NCBI GenBank assembly: GCA_025465095.1
Contig: JAODME010000005.1
Location: 1 to 64,000 of the forward strand
Length of the DNA: 64,000 bases
Reading direction: 5' to 3'
DNA from: Microbacteriaceae bacterium
Lineage (GTDB): Bacteria > Actinomycetota > Actinomycetes > Actinomycetales > Microbacteriaceae
In this document: in pieces, positions 17,702 to 27,716 of the stretch
Numbering within the stretch: position 1 is the stretch's first letter
How the letters are laid out: the number at the start of each line of letters is the position of its first letter
Notes under the pieces: generated by a model
Seen by the model: the letters and a program-made list of their open reading frames with translations, nothing else
What the model was told of the DNA's origin: nothing
The model's database searches: none
Program-made: the position numbers and the translations under genes

Positions 17702-18925
17702 TTGTCCAAGATCACAGTTGAAGGCACCGTAGTCGAGCTCGACGGCGACGAGATGACCCGCATCATCTGGCAGTCGATCAAGGACACGCTCATCCACCCG
17801 TACCTCGACGTCAATCTGGAGTACTACGACCTCGGCATCGAGCACCGCGACGCAACCGACGACCAGGTCACGATCGATGCGGCGCACGCCATCCAAAAGC
17901 ACGGCGTCGGCGTTAAGTGCGCGACCATCACGCCCGACGAGGCCCGCGTTGAGGAATTCGGGCTCAAGAAGATGTGGAAGTCGCCGAACGGCACGATCCG
18001 CAACATCCTCGGCGGTGTCATCTTCCGTGAGCCCATCATCATCTCCAACATTCCGCGGCTGGTTCCGGGCTGGAACAAGCCGATCATCATCGGCCGTCAC
18101 GCGTTCGGCGACCAGTACCGTGCCACCGACTTCCGTTTCTCCGGTGAGGGCACGCTGAGCGTCAGCTTCACCCCGAAGGACGGCTCCGAGCCGCAGCAGT
18201 TCGAGGTGTTCCAGTCGCCCGGCGACGGCGTCGCCCAGGTGCAGTACAATCTGGACGCCTCGATCATCGACTTCGCCCGAGCATCGCTCAACTACGGTCT
18301 CAGTCGCAACTACCCCGTGTACCTGTCGACCAAGAACACGATCCTCAAGGCGTACGACGGGCGGTTCAAGGACATCTTCGAGGAGATCTTCCAGAACGAG
18401 TTCAAGGAGAAGTTCGAAGCGGCAGGCCTCACCTACGAGCACCGGCTGATCGACGACATGGTCGCATCCGCGATGAAGTGGGAGGGCGGCTACGTCTGGG
18501 CCTGCAAGAACTACGACGGTGACGTGCAGTCCGACACCGTCGCCCAGGGCTTCGGCTCACTCGGGCTGATGACCTCGGTACTCGCCACCCCCGACGGCAA
18601 GGTCGTCGAGGCGGAGGCCGCACACGGCACCGTCACCCGTCACTACCGACAGCACCAGGCGGGCAAGCCGACCTCCACGAACCCGATCGCGTCGATCTAC
18701 GCCTGGACGCGCGGTCTCGCGCACCGCGGGCTGCTCGACGGCAACCAGGCGCTCATCGACTTCGCCGCCACCCTCGAGGACGTCGTCATCACAACCGTTG
18801 AGTCCGGGGCGATGACGAAGGACCTCGCCCTGCTCGTCGGACCTGACCAGGAGTGGCAGACGACCGAGGAGTTCCTCGACACCCTCGACAAGAACCTGGC
18901 GACGCGTTTGGGCGGCGCAGCCTAG
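17702..18925 (+). CDS. icd: NADP-dependent isocitrate dehydrogenase
   Basis: 407 residues. It oxidatively decarboxylates isocitrate to 2-oxoglutarate. Start: an ATG at 17696 touches the ribosome site AGGAG (17691-17695), while TTG at 17702 is spaced 6 bases from it and gives [20 protein letters not shown], the family N-terminus, so TTG is preferred. This is the eukaryotic-like dimeric type, not the monomeric IDH of corynebacteria: [46 protein letters not shown] and NPIASIYAW are all family motifs. Likely regulated by the palindrome upstream. Confidence 0.96.
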   Translation: MSKITVEGTVVELDGDEMTRIIWQSIKDTLIHPYLDVNLEYYDLGIEHRDATDDQVTIDAAHAIQKHGVGVKCATITPDEARVEEFGLKKMWKSPNGTIRNILGGVIFREPIIISNIPRLVPGWNKPIIIGRHAFGDQYRATDFRFSGEGTLSVSFTPKDGSEPQQFEVFQSPGDGVAQVQYNLDASIIDFARASLNYGLSRNYPVYLSTKNTILKAYDGRFKDIFEEIFQNEFKEKFEAAGLTYEHRLIDDMVASAMKWEGGYVWACKNYDGDVQSDTVAQGFGSLGLMTSVLATPDGKVVEAEAAHGTVTRHYRQHQAGKPTSTNPIASIYAWTRGLAHRGLLDGNQALIDFAATLEDVVITTVESGAMTKDLALLVGPDQEWQTTEEFLDTLDKNLATRLGGAA

Positions 18926-18937
18926 GCGGTCACGCCG

Positions 18938-19234
18938 TCAGCCGACGAAGCGCATCAGTGCGCGGCTGCGGCGTTCGCGAACGCCCGACGCGCCGGCTCT
19001 GGAGGCAGTGATGTCGGGGGTGATCAGGTCCTCGAGTGCCGCGCTGAGGCAGTCGAAGTGACGACACACCCCTGGCGTCGGCGACATCCTCAGCAGCTCA
19101 TACGTGTCGCCTTGCCTCTCGACGTAGCCGAGCAGGCGGCGAGCATCGGCGGCGTCGATGCGGCCGTCGCATACTCGCCACTCGTGATCGCTTAGGGCGA
19201 TGACTTCGAGCGCGTCGACGTGGAGTGTGGTCAT
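18938..19234 (-). CDS. Hypothetical protein
   Basis: 98 residues from ATG MTTLHVDALEVIALSDHEWR, with a plausible AAGG ribosome site upstream. No transmembrane segment or signal peptide. A central WRVCDGRIDAADARRLLGYVE and an Arg-rich C-terminal tail are visible. I do not recognise a family, though the pattern looks like a small Microbacteriaceae conserved protein. It ends 12 bases from the convergent icd stop. The 164 bases between its start and the nagA end (19235-19398) hold nothing I recognise. Confidence 0.65.
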   Translation of the reverse strand: MTTLHVDALEVIALSDHEWRVCDGRIDAADARRLLGYVERQGDTYELLRMSPTPGVCRHFDCLSAALEDLITPDITASRAGASGVRERRSRALMRFVG

Positions 19235-19398
19235 TGCAGCGCACCTTCGCAAGTGTTCGTTTGGGGGGGATGCTTCCACGGTAACCGGCGCCTGAGACAT
19301 GCGGCAGGGACTTGACGGCAGGGAAATCGGCTGATCGCGATGCCGGTTGCTAACAGTTCGCCGGCGACCGGCCGTTCGCGTGCGGGTGAGCTTCAGAG

Positions 19399-20532
19399 TC
19401 AGCGAAGGCGCTTGCCGGCGCCCCACACCGCTTCGACGTTCCACTCGTCGTCGAGCAGCACCGCGTCGGCGGCGAAGCCGGCGGCGAGCATCCCGAGCCG
19501 GTCACCCAGACGGAGTGCTCGCGCCGGCGTCGCGGTGAGGGCTGCGACCGCCTCGACAGGAGAGACGTCCGCTTTCTCGATCGCACAACGCAGCGCGACG
19601 TCCTGGGTGAGCGTCGAGCCGGCGATGGTCGAGGTGCCGGACAGCAGCGCGAGTCCGTTGCGCACGGTGACATTGAGCGACCCGAGCCGGTAGTTCCCGT
19701 CGATCGAGCCGGCGGCGGCCATTGCGTCGGTGACGAGAGCGACACGGCCCGGCGCGGCGCGGAAGGCCAGCGCCGCGACATCCGGATGCACATGCTGGCC
19801 GTCGAGGATCAGTTCGACGATGACGCGATCGTCCTCGAACGCGGCGATCACCGGACCTGGAGCACGGTGGTGGATGCCTGGCATCGCGTTGAAGGCGTGC
19901 GTCAGGAGCCGCGCGCCGCGGTCGAAAGCGCTGCGGGTGAGATCGTAGTCGGCCTCCGTGTGTCCGACCGCCACCGTGACGCCGGCGCCGACGAGGGTGT
20001 CGACGGCGTCGAGCGCGCCGGGCAGTTCGGGCGCGAGCGTGAGTTGACGCAAGGTCCCCCGGCCGGCGGCGATCAGCTCCTCGAGCTGGAATCCGTCCGG
20101 TACGCGCAGGTGATCCGGATGATGTGCGCCCCGGCGGTTCATGGCGAGGTACGGGCCCTCGAGGTGCGATCCGAGAACGAGCGGGTCGGTCTCGACGAGC
20201 CCGGCCACCAGTTCGAGGCTCGATCTGAGCTGGGCGAACGGGTTCGCGACCAGACTGATCACCGAGCGGGTCGTGCCATGCGCGCGATGCGTCTCGAGGG
20301 CGGCGATGACCTCCTCTGGGCCGTCGTCGTAAGCGTGGCCCCCGCCTCCGTGGCAGTGCAGGTCGATGAAGCCTGGCACGAGCCGACGCCCTCCGGCGTC
20401 GACGGTCTCGTCCGCGAGCGGGGCGGCTCCGGTGCCCGTCCGCACAATGGAGTCGCCCTCTACGAGCATCCAGAAACCGGGCACCTCGCCGCCCGCGTCG
20501 ATCTTTCGGGCATTCCCGATCAAGGTGCTCAT
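19399..20532 (-). CDS. nagA: N-acetylglucosamine-6-phosphate deacetylase
   Basis: 377 residues. It converts GlcNAc-6-P to glucosamine-6-P and acetate in amino-sugar catabolism and cell-wall recycling. Amidohydrolase-superfamily metal ligands are visible: IDLHCHGGGGHAY (HxH), HLEGPYLA (Glu), GHTEADYD (His), THAFNAMPGIHHR (His) and catalytic Asp in LVTDAMAAAG. Its ATG overlaps the purU stop by 4 bases (ATGA), so it is translated with purU. No nagB or transporter is nearby. Confidence 0.94.
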   Translation of the reverse strand: MSTLIGNARKIDAGGEVPGFWMLVEGDSIVRTGTGAAPLADETVDAGGRRLVPGFIDLHCHGGGGHAYDDGPEEVIAALETHRAHGTTRSVISLVANPFAQLRSSLELVAGLVETDPLVLGSHLEGPYLAMNRRGAHHPDHLRVPDGFQLEELIAAGRGTLRQLTLAPELPGALDAVDTLVGAGVTVAVGHTEADYDLTRSAFDRGARLLTHAFNAMPGIHHRAPGPVIAAFEDDRVIVELILDGQHVHPDVAALAFRAAPGRVALVTDAMAAAGSIDGNYRLGSLNVTVRNGLALLSGTSTIAGSTLTQDVALRCAIEKADVSPVEAVAALTATPARALRLGDRLGMLAAGFAADAVLLDDEWNVEAVWGAGKRLR

Positions 20533-21380
20533 TTGAAGATGATGGTGCGAGCGCCGTCGAGCAGCACCCGGTTCTCGGCGAACCATTTCACAGCCTGGGT
20601 GAGCGTTCTGGACTCCTCGTCTTGACCGATCGCGACGAGTTCTGCCGGCGACCTGGAGTGATCGACCCGTACGACGTTCTGCTCGATGATGGGTCCCTCG
20701 TCCAGTTCGCTCGTGACGAAATGCGCGGTGGCTCCGATGAGTTTGACGCCGCGCGCATGGGCCTGACGGTACGGATTCGCGCCCTTGAACCCGGGCAGGA
20801 ATGAGTGGTGAATGTTGATGATCCGACCATTGAGCCGGGCACACAGCTCGGGGGACAGGATCTGCATGTACCGCGCCAGCACGACCAGCTCGATGTCGTG
20901 CTCGTCGACGGCGGCCAGGAGCCGCGCCTCGAACGCGGCCTTCTCCGATTCGCTCGTGACCGGATGTCCCTCGAAGGGAACGGAGTAGAACTCGGCGAGC
21001 CCGGCGAGGGCGCCGTGGTTGCTGAGCACGAGCGGAAGCTCGATCGGCAAGTGTCCCGCACGCTCCCGGAACAGGAGGTCGTTGAGGCAGTGCGCCGCCG
21101 TCGAGACGAGCACGAGCGTGCGCAACGGCCGGCCGACGACATCCAGTTTCCAGGTCATGTCGTACTCTGTCGTCACCGGACGCAGCGCAGCCTCGAACGC
21201 GTGCCGCTCCGCCGCGGACTCGACCTGTAGGCGCATGAAGAATCGGCCGGTGTCGCCGCTCGAGAACTGCTGGGACTCGGTGATGTTGCCGTCCGCCTCG
21301 ACGATCGCCCCGCTGATCGAGTGCACGATCCCCGGTCGGTCGTCGCAGACGATGGTCAGAACCCAATGAGTGTCAGTCAC
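20529..21380 (-). CDS. purU: Formyltetrahydrofolate deformylase
   Basis: 283 residues, GTG start. It hydrolyses 10-formyl-THF to formate and THF, balancing one-carbon pools. An N-terminal ACT domain (about 5-80, VLTIVCDDRPGIVHSISGAI) precedes a formyltransferase domain with catalytic Asn and His in NIHHSFLPGFKGANPY and Asp in SELDEGPIIEQNVVR. The ACT domain makes it PurU rather than PurN. Coupled to nagA. Divergent from the MFS gene. Confidence 0.95.
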   Translation of the reverse strand: MTDTHWVLTIVCDDRPGIVHSISGAIVEADGNITESQQFSSGDTGRFFMRLQVESAAERHAFEAALRPVTTEYDMTWKLDVVGRPLRTLVLVSTAAHCLNDLLFRERAGHLPIELPLVLSNHGALAGLAEFYSVPFEGHPVTSESEKAAFEARLLAAVDEHDIELVVLARYMQILSPELCARLNGRIINIHHSFLPGFKGANPYRQAHARGVKLIGATAHFVTSELDEGPIIEQNVVRVDHSRSPAELVAIGQDEESRTLTQAVKWFAENRVLLDGARTIIFK

Positions 21381-21537
21381 GAGTCAAGAGTATTGGGGTC
21401 ACGGGGTGGCGCCCGTCCCTCGATACCGCGGCCCCGTCAGAGCAGAGCGACGGCTACGCTGGGAGGGATCCCGTATTCGTCGCGGCATCCCGCGGGCGGC
21501 GTCACGTTCCACACTCGACAAGGAAGTTCATTCTCCT

Positions 21538-22779
21538 ATGAGCGTGCCTTCGACTCCTTCCGTGCAGGCGCCGCCGTTCCCCTGGCTGGGGCTCTTCATC
21601 CTCGCCGGAGCGATCTTCGTCTGCGTGACGAGCGAGTTCCTGCCGACCGGCCTGCTTCCGGAGCTCGCCGAGGGCCTCGGCGTATCCGAGTCCCGTGTCG
21701 GGCTGCTGGTCACGGTCTACGCCGGCACAGTGGTGCTGAGTGCGCCGCTCTTGACCAGCCTGACGCGGCGGGTTCCCCGCAAAGTGCTCGTGGTCGTCGT
21801 TCTTGGCGTATTCGCCATCACCAACATCGTCGTTGCGGTCGCGCCCACCTACGAGGTGGTCGTCGTGGCGCGCGTCGCCGGGGGACTGGCGCACGGACTC
21901 TTCTGGGCGGTGGTCGGCGCGTATGCCGGCTACCTGGTTCCCAAGGAACAGCTCGCCCGCGCGGTCGCGGTGACGAGCGCCGGCGCGACCGCCGCGTTCG
22001 TGCTCGGGGTGCCGCTCGGAACTGCGCTCGGCAACGCCCTCGGTTGGCAGCTCGCGTTCCTCGTGATGGCGATCGCAGTCATCGTGCTCACTGTGCTCGT
22101 GATTTTCTTCCTCCCGCCCGTGCGACACGTGCTCGACCTGAGGACGGGTGAGATTCCGCTGCCGGCGAGGAAGGACCACTCGGTGCCGGGAGTGGTCGTG
22201 CTCTGCACCATCGTCGCCGTCCTCATGATCGGGCAGAACCTCTTCTACACCTACATCGTGCCGTACTACCGCTTGGTCGCGGGGTTCAGCGAGGGAAGCG
22301 TCAGCGTGCTGCTGTTCGTCTACGGGGGCGCCGGTGCGGTGGGGCTCGTGCTCGTCGGAATCGTGGGGGCGCGCTACCCCCGGGCAAGCCTCGCGATCAG
22401 CTTCGCCACCGCCTCGGTCGCTGTCGCGGTCATCGGCCTGTTTCCAGAGCAGACGGTGCTCGTCGTCGTCATGCTCGTGATCTGGGGCATCGCGTTCGGG
22501 GGCGGGCCGGCCCTCCTGCAGACCCGGATGCTGCACACGGCGTCCGTCCGCGTCCGCGACCTCGCGTCCGCCTGGTTCACGGTGTCGTTCAACGTCGGAA
22601 TCGGTGGCGGGGCGCTCATTGGCGGGCTCATCTACGACGGGATCGGCCTCTGGTATCTGCCCTTCTTCGAGACGGCGGTGGTCGCCGCGGCGGTGGTGCT
22701 CATCGTCGTGAGCGATCGCGTGCAGCACCGCCGCCGCGTCACCGTCGGGCGGCCCAAGCCCCTGGAGTCGCCCCTCTGA
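21538..22779 (+). CDS. MFS transporter (drug/sugar-efflux type)
   Basis: 413 residues with 12 predicted TM segments from ATG 21538. ATSEFL-like VTSEFLPTGLLPELAEGLGVSE in TM1 and the adjacent loop, GRxxDRxxRR-like LTRRVPRKVL after TM2, and VARVAGGLAHGLFWAVVGAYAG in TM4 are characteristic of the DHA1 AraJ/YdhP subfamily (arabinose or drug efflux). Substrate cannot be read from sequence. A ribosome site (AAGGAAG) lies somewhat far upstream. Confidence 0.88.
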   Translation: MSVPSTPSVQAPPFPWLGLFILAGAIFVCVTSEFLPTGLLPELAEGLGVSESRVGLLVTVYAGTVVLSAPLLTSLTRRVPRKVLVVVVLGVFAITNIVVAVAPTYEVVVVARVAGGLAHGLFWAVVGAYAGYLVPKEQLARAVAVTSAGATAAFVLGVPLGTALGNALGWQLAFLVMAIAVIVLTVLVIFFLPPVRHVLDLRTGEIPLPARKDHSVPGVVVLCTIVAVLMIGQNLFYTYIVPYYRLVAGFSEGSVSVLLFVYGGAGAVGLVLVGIVGARYPRASLAISFATASVAVAVIGLFPEQTVLVVVMLVIWGIAFGGGPALLQTRMLHTASVRVRDLASAWFTVSFNVGIGGGALIGGLIYDGIGLWYLPFFETAVVAAAVVLIVVSDRVQHRRRVTVGRPKPLESPL

Positions 22780-22835
22780 CTAGTTCTCGAGCTGCGAGGA
22801 CTCGGCCTGGCGGCCGGCTCTCGGTGTCGTCCGGC

Positions 22836-24068
22836 TCAGCCCGCACCCTCGTCGGTGGTGCCCCTGCCGACGCGGACGACCGTCTCCCAGGCCGCCGTCA
22901 CAATCAACACGCCGGTGCCGAGTGCGCCGAGCGCGAGCGGCGACATCGAGAATGCGGCGGCGAACGCGACCCCGAGCAGGCCGACCGCGACGAGATGGGA
23001 CACGAGCAGCTCTCGTGCTACCACCCAGCGAAACAACAGGAGCCCGATAAGGTACAACGCGGGGCCGCCCGCGATCGTCAGGGCCACCGGGAGGGTCATC
23101 GCCTCCTCCGGGTGCTGCAGCACCGCCTCGTCGGCGACCGACGTCAGTACGACTCCGGCGATGATGAGTGCGTGCACATAGGTGTACGCGAGCCGCGCGA
23201 TCCGGCCCGGCTTCTCGGCCAAGGCGATCGCACGGCTGCCGGCGCGTTCGCCGTGATCAAAGTAGAGCCACCACATGGCCACCGCGCCGACGAAGGCCGA
23301 CAGCACACCCAGGACGCCGACGACGGATGCCTCCTGCTCGACGAATGCGAACCCTGTCGTGAGAAACGACTCGCCGAGGGCGATGATGACGAACAGCGCG
23401 CTGCGCTCCGCGATGTGCGGCCCGGACACCTCCCAGTCGCTGACGCTCGACGAGTTCATGCCCGGAACACGGAAGCCGAGCGCAGCGGACACGTATTCGA
23501 TCGCGAGTGCGAGGACCCAAATCGGAAGCCGGAACTCGAGCGGCAGCACTGCCCCGAGGATCCAGAAGATACCGGCAACGGACAGCCAGATCAGCACCCG
23601 AACGAAGTTGCGGCGGAGCTCGTCGTCGTGCCGCGCAACCGCGAGCACCATGAACACGGTCCGACCGAGTTGCAACCCCACGTATGCGACGGCGAACACC
23701 AGCCCGCGGTCGCCGTATGACTCGTAGATGGACGTGCTCATGAGGAGCCCGATCAGCGCGAGTCCGATCACCGCTGCACGGACGGGGAGCTTCGACGGGT
23801 CGAGCCAGTTGGTCACCCAGGTCGTATAGATCCACACCCACCAGAGGGCGAGCACCAGGATGCCGGACTGGAGCGCCCCGACGGGGGTCTGGTTCTCGAT
23901 GAGGAAACGCGACAACTGGGTGAGCGCGAAGACGAAGATGAGGTCGAAGAAAAGCTCGATGTAGGTGACGCGATCGGCACGGTCCGCGTCATCCGGGCGC
24001 AGGAGATTCCGGTGGAAGCCGAATCGGGCGGGGAGAACCGGCGTGGGTGGCGGCGCGGATCGAGTCAC
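22836..24068 (-). CDS. Low temperature requirement protein A (LtrA) family
   Basis: 410 residues, GTG start at 24068, about 12 hydrophobic segments. The LtrA signature near the N-terminus is clear: RVTYIELFFDLIFVFALTQLSRFL. WVWIYTTWVTNWLDP and the ALGESFLTTGFAF stretch are further family features. Listeria LtrA is required for growth at low temperature; the biochemical role is unknown. The in-frame upstream extension has unlikely composition and would run towards the glyA riboswitch, so it is not used. Confidence 0.88.
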   Translation of the reverse strand: MTRSAPPPTPVLPARFGFHRNLLRPDDADRADRVTYIELFFDLIFVFALTQLSRFLIENQTPVGALQSGILVLALWWVWIYTTWVTNWLDPSKLPVRAAVIGLALIGLLMSTSIYESYGDRGLVFAVAYVGLQLGRTVFMVLAVARHDDELRRNFVRVLIWLSVAGIFWILGAVLPLEFRLPIWVLALAIEYVSAALGFRVPGMNSSSVSDWEVSGPHIAERSALFVIIALGESFLTTGFAFVEQEASVVGVLGVLSAFVGAVAMWWLYFDHGERAGSRAIALAEKPGRIARLAYTYVHALIIAGVVLTSVADEAVLQHPEEAMTLPVALTIAGGPALYLIGLLLFRWVVARELLVSHLVAVGLLGVAFAAAFSMSPLALGALGTGVLIVTAAWETVVRVGRGTTDEGAG

Positions 24069-24118
24069 GTCCCTAGTGTGACGCCTTGAGCACCGGCGAG
24101 ACCGATTAGACTCGTCCC

Positions 24119-24192
24119 CGTCGCAACTGGCGTTTAGATGGGCAACCATCGGGGAGCGGCTGACACGGATTGCGGCCGTACGCCTGGGCCGC
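24119..24192 (+). ncRNA. ZTP (pfl) riboswitch upstream of glyA-folD
   Basis: The conserved blocks of the pfl RNA are present in order: CAACTGGCG near 24124, the hairpin ATGGGCAACCATCGGGGAGC at 24138-24157, and after a variable linker the 3' domain CCGTACGCCTGGGC at about 24176-24189. The pfl RNA binds ZTP/ZMP, signals of 10-formyl-THF shortage, and turns on one-carbon genes. Here it would control glyA and folD. The glyA start is about 65 bases further on, leaving room for an expression platform that I could not resolve. Confidence 0.9.
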
Positions 24193-24257
24193 ACTCGATA
24201 AGAACTCGAGCCTGTCAGCGACCGCTGCCGCGCTCGACCCGTCGCAAGGAGCCTGCC

Positions 24258-25541
24258 GTGTCTGATCGTCTACCGTCGAACTTCAATGAGCCGCTCTCGG
24301 CCGTCGACCCCGAGATCGCCGCCGTGCTGACTCAGGAACTCGGCCGCCAGCGCGGCACCCTCGAGATGATCGCGAGCGAGAACTTCGTCTCCCGCGCGGT
24401 GCTCGAATCTCAGGGTTCCGTGCTCACCAACAAGTATGCGGAAGGGTATCCGGGGCGTCGATACTACGGCGGGTGCGAGTTCGTCGACATCGCCGAAAAC
24501 CTCGCGATCGAACGAGCGAAGGCGCTCTTCGGAGCGGATGCGGCGAACGTGCAGCCGCACTCCGGTGCGTCAGCCAACGCGGCAGTCCTCGCCGCGCTCG
24601 CGACCCCCGGCGACACCATCCTGGGGCTCGAGCTCGCCCACGGCGGCCACCTCACTCACGGCATGAAGCTCAACTTCTCCGGCAAGCTGTACAACGTGGC
24701 CGCCTATGGGGTGGACCCCGAGACTTTCCGCATCGACATGAACGTGGTGCGCGACAAGGCGCTCGAGTCGAAGCCGACCGTCATCATCGCCGGTTGGTCC
24801 GCCTATTCACGCCAGTTGGACTTTGCAGCGTTCCGTGAGATCGCGGACGAGGTCGGCGCGAAACTGTGGGTCGATATGGCGCATTTCGCGGGGCTGGTCG
24901 CGACCGGTCTTCATCCGTCTCCCGTGCCGTATGCCGACGTCGTCTCCACTACCGTGCACAAGACCCTCGCCGGGCCGCGTTCGGGCCTCATCTTGAGCAC
25001 CGACGAGTGGGCGAAGAAGATCAACTCGGCCGTGTTCCCAGGCCAGCAGGGCGGACCGCTCATGCACGTCATCGCCGCGAAGGCGACCGCGTTGAAGCTT
25101 GCCGGGGAACCGGAGTTCAAGGACCGCCAGGAGCGCACCGTGCGCGGTGCTCGGCTGCTCGCCGATCGCCTGATGGCCGAGGATGCGAGGGCGGCCGGGC
25201 TCGACGTGCTCACCGGCGGCACCGACGTGCATCTCGTGCTCGCCGATCTGCGCAACTCCGACATCGATGGCAAGCAGGCGGAGGACCTGCTGCACGAGGT
25301 CGGCATCACCGTGAACCGCAACGCCGTGCCCTTCGATCCCCGCCCACCCATGGTGACCTCCGGCATCCGGATCGGCACTCCCGCCCTCGCCACTCGAGGG
25401 TTCGACGACGAGGAGTTCACCGAGGTCGCCGACATTATCGCGACGATGCTGAAGCCCAGGGCGGATGCCGCAGCGCTCCGCCAGCGCGTGACGGCCCTCA
25501 CCGACCGTTTCCCGCTTTACCCGGGCCTCGAGCAGTGGTAG
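24258..25541 (+). CDS. glyA: Serine hydroxymethyltransferase
   Basis: 427 residues. It interconverts serine plus THF with glycine plus 5,10-methylene-THF. GTG start at 24258 with AAGGAG 6 bases upstream; the in-frame ATG at 24138 lies inside the riboswitch and is rejected. Motifs: [40 protein letters not shown], and the PLP-binding Lys in [33 protein letters not shown] and [17 protein letters not shown] complete the fold. Overlaps folD by 7 bases. Confidence 0.97.
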   Translation: MSDRLPSNFNEPLSAVDPEIAAVLTQELGRQRGTLEMIASENFVSRAVLESQGSVLTNKYAEGYPGRRYYGGCEFVDIAENLAIERAKALFGADAANVQPHSGASANAAVLAALATPGDTILGLELAHGGHLTHGMKLNFSGKLYNVAAYGVDPETFRIDMNVVRDKALESKPTVIIAGWSAYSRQLDFAAFREIADEVGAKLWVDMAHFAGLVATGLHPSPVPYADVVSTTVHKTLAGPRSGLILSTDEWAKKINSAVFPGQQGGPLMHVIAAKATALKLAGEPEFKDRQERTVRGARLLADRLMAEDARAAGLDVLTGGTDVHLVLADLRNSDIDGKQAEDLLHEVGITVNRNAVPFDPRPPMVTSGIRIGTPALATRGFDDEEFTEVADIIATMLKPRADAAALRQRVTALTDRFPLYPGLEQW

Positions 25542-26410
25542 CCGTTCGGCTCGACGGGGTCGCCACGGCGTCCGTGGTGAAAGCCGAACTCGCGGAAAGG
25601 ATCACCGCGTTGAAGGCCCGCGGCGTCACGCCCGGTCTCGGCACGCTGCTCGTCGGCGAGGACCCAGGCTCCCTGTCCTACGTGGCAGGCAAGCACCGCG
25701 ATTGCGCGGAGGTGGGGATCGAATCGATCCGCGTTGACCTGCCGGCGACAGCATCCGAGGCCGAGGTGCGCGCAGCGATCGCCGAGCTCAACGCCGACAC
25801 CGCCGTCACCGGCTACATCATCCAGCTGCCACTGCCGACCGGCATCGACGAGAACGCCATGCTCGAGCTGATGGACCCCGACAAGGACGCCGACGGGCTG
25901 CACCCGACCAACCTCGGGCGCCTCGTCCTCGGCGTCGGAGGCAGGCTCGACTCGCCGTTGCCGTGCACGCCCGCCGGGATCGTCGAGATGCTGCAGCGTC
26001 ATCACGTGACCATTCCAGGTAAGCACGTCGTCGTCGTGGGTCGTGGGCTCACGGTCGGTCGCCCCCTTGGGCTGCTGCTGACCCGCAAGGGACTTGACGC
26101 CACGGTGACGCTCACCCATTCGCGCACGACCGACCTCGAGGCGGAGGTGCGCAGGGCCGACATCGTCATCGCCGCCGTGGGCGTTCCCGGCTTGATCAAG
26201 CCGGACTGGGTGAAGCCAGGAGCCGCCGTGCTCGACGTCGGCATCACCCGTGTCGTGAACGAGGAGACCGGGAAGGCACGCCTCATCGGCGACGTCGACC
26301 CGGGAGTCGCGGATGTCGCCGGCTATCTGTCGCCCGTTCCCGGCGGCGTCGGCCCGATGACACGCGCGATGCTGCTCGCGAACGTCGTGCAGGCGGCCGA
26401 GCGGCTGTAG
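25535..26410 (+). CDS. folD: Methylene-THF dehydrogenase / methenyl-THF cyclohydrolase
   Basis: 291 residues. It converts 5,10-methylene-THF to 10-formyl-THF in two steps. Family motifs: [14 protein letters not shown] (catalytic Lys region), [39 protein letters not shown], the Rossmann [14 protein letters not shown] and [16 protein letters not shown] chose GTG 25535, inside the last codons of glyA, giving [15 protein letters not shown], which fits the FolD N-terminus. The open frame extends far upstream but only as an alternate reading of glyA. Shares the riboswitch-controlled transcript. Confidence 0.95.
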   Translation: MVAVRLDGVATASVVKAELAERITALKARGVTPGLGTLLVGEDPGSLSYVAGKHRDCAEVGIESIRVDLPATASEAEVRAAIAELNADTAVTGYIIQLPLPTGIDENAMLELMDPDKDADGLHPTNLGRLVLGVGGRLDSPLPCTPAGIVEMLQRHHVTIPGKHVVVVGRGLTVGRPLGLLLTRKGLDATVTLTHSRTTDLEAEVRRADIVIAAVGVPGLIKPDWVKPGAAVLDVGITRVVNEETGKARLIGDVDPGVADVAGYLSPVPGGVGPMTRAMLLANVVQAAERL

Positions 26411-26422
26411 CGGCGGGTCGAG

Positions 26423-26782
26423 CTACTCACCTCCCGCGGCATCCCGCTCCCGCTTCTGCCACGGCCACCGGCCCGTGATCTCCAGCTCAAGCGAGAAGCT
26501 CAGGAATGTGCGGATCAGCACGATGAGCGCCAAAACGCCGACGCTCTCGAAGGTCGGAGCGACGGCGACCGTGCGGATGATATCTGCCGCGACGAGGAGC
26601 TCCAATCCGAGCAGGATCGATCGCCCGAGCTCGCGGCGGTACGACCTGTAGACGCCGGCACGCCTCCTGTGCAGGCGCCAAGCGGCGACCGCCGTCGAGG
26701 CGAGCGCACCGAGAACGATCGCGGCAACACCGGCCGCGTCGACTCCCTTGCCGACGAACTCGATCAGTTCCTGGAACTCCAT
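26423..26782 (-). CDS. DUF1622 family membrane protein
   Basis: 119 residues from ATG MEFQELIEFVGKGVDAAGVA with AGAGGA upstream. Three hydrophobic segments and the conserved basic-acidic segment YRSYRRELGRSILLGLELLVAADIIRTV define DUF1622. Function unknown; members are often near stress or transport genes. Convergent with folD. Confidence 0.85.
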   Translation of the reverse strand: MEFQELIEFVGKGVDAAGVAAIVLGALASTAVAAWRLHRRRAGVYRSYRRELGRSILLGLELLVAADIIRTVAVAPTFESVGVLALIVLIRTFLSFSLELEITGRWPWQKRERDAAGGE

Positions 26783-26890
26783 GCGCGTCGTCCTCTGGCT
26801 CGAAGGAGGGGGCGTGCTGACTCTACGGAGACCGGTGGCCCCCGACAAGGGCGGGCGCGAGCGGCTAAGCGCCGCGATCGAATTGGGACG

Positions 26891-27676
26891 CTATTCGCCG
26901 CGGTATCCGATCCCGCAGGAGATGCCGGTGGCGTCGGAACCGAGTTCCCAGCCGGGGACCTCGGCGACGCTCTTCGCGGCCAAGTCGCTTACGATCACCT
27001 TGCACGCCTCGATCGTCGCCCCCGATTCGAACGGGACGGTGAACCCGTAGTGGCCAAATCTCCACTGGCCGGGGTCAGCTCTCGTGCTACCACTCTCGAA
27101 GTTCGCGATCGCCGTGCCGGCGCCCGATCCGGTCAGCTGGTAGTGGCCGGTGCAGGTGTCGTTGCTGGTCACCTGAACTAGTCCCTTCCCCGACGCGACC
27201 GCCGCGAAGTAGGGGCTGCCGAGGGCGAGGTCGACGGGGGCGAAGAAGGTGTGGCCCTCTGGTGTGCTCGAATACTCGAGTTGCACCAGGGTGCTGCCGA
27301 ATTGTGCGAGCGATTGCGTGGATACGGGCGTGTTCACGTCCGAGACGCTCAGCCCGCCCTGCCCGACACACTCCTCGACGAAATCGTCGACGAGATCCGC
27401 CGCGGCCGGGTCAGTGGATTCGAGTGGAGAGTGCCCGACCAGGGAGATGCTCATGCTCGTACCGTCGGTGGCTCGCACCGTCGCCGACACGGTGAACAGC
27501 GTGTCATCCGGCTTCTCGGGGGCATCGACGGCCGGTTCCTGCGGAGCGGGCTCGGAGGCGACCGGTTCTGGTGTTGCCACGGGGGCAGGATCGGCGGACG
27601 TGCAGCCGGCTAGCAGTGACACCGCGAGCACTGAGAGGAACACGCCGACGGACACGGAACGGGGGGTGATTGCCAC
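26891..27676 (-). CDS. Predicted lipoprotein
   Basis: 261 residues from GTG 27676. The signal peptide ends in the lipobox SLLAGC with the lipidated Cys at residue 25, followed by a Pro/Glu/Ala-rich linker (about 26-58). The globular remainder (60-261) has four Cys (in EECVGQGG, NDTCTGHY, EACKVI and ISCGIG), which could form disulfides outside the membrane. No family recognised. It is 40 bases downstream of galK on the same strand and may be read through from the gal operon, but no functional link is evident. Confidence 0.75.
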   Translation of the reverse strand: MAITPRSVSVGVFLSVLAVSLLAGCTSADPAPVATPEPVASEPAPQEPAVDAPEKPDDTLFTVSATVRATDGTSMSISLVGHSPLESTDPAAADLVDDFVEECVGQGGLSVSDVNTPVSTQSLAQFGSTLVQLEYSSTPEGHTFFAPVDLALGSPYFAAVASGKGLVQVTSNDTCTGHYQLTGSGAGTAIANFESGSTRADPGQWRFGHYGFTVPFESGATIEACKVIVSDLAAKSVAEVPGWELGSDATGISCGIGYRGE

Positions 27677-27716
27677 GGACTTACTCTCTGGACTCGTGAA
27701 GTCGCGGCGGACACCG

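Noticed and set aside
24866-25534. Upstream extension of the folD reading frame inside glyA
   Set aside because: Arg-rich translation is an alternate frame of glyA; FolD homology begins at the GTG at 25535.
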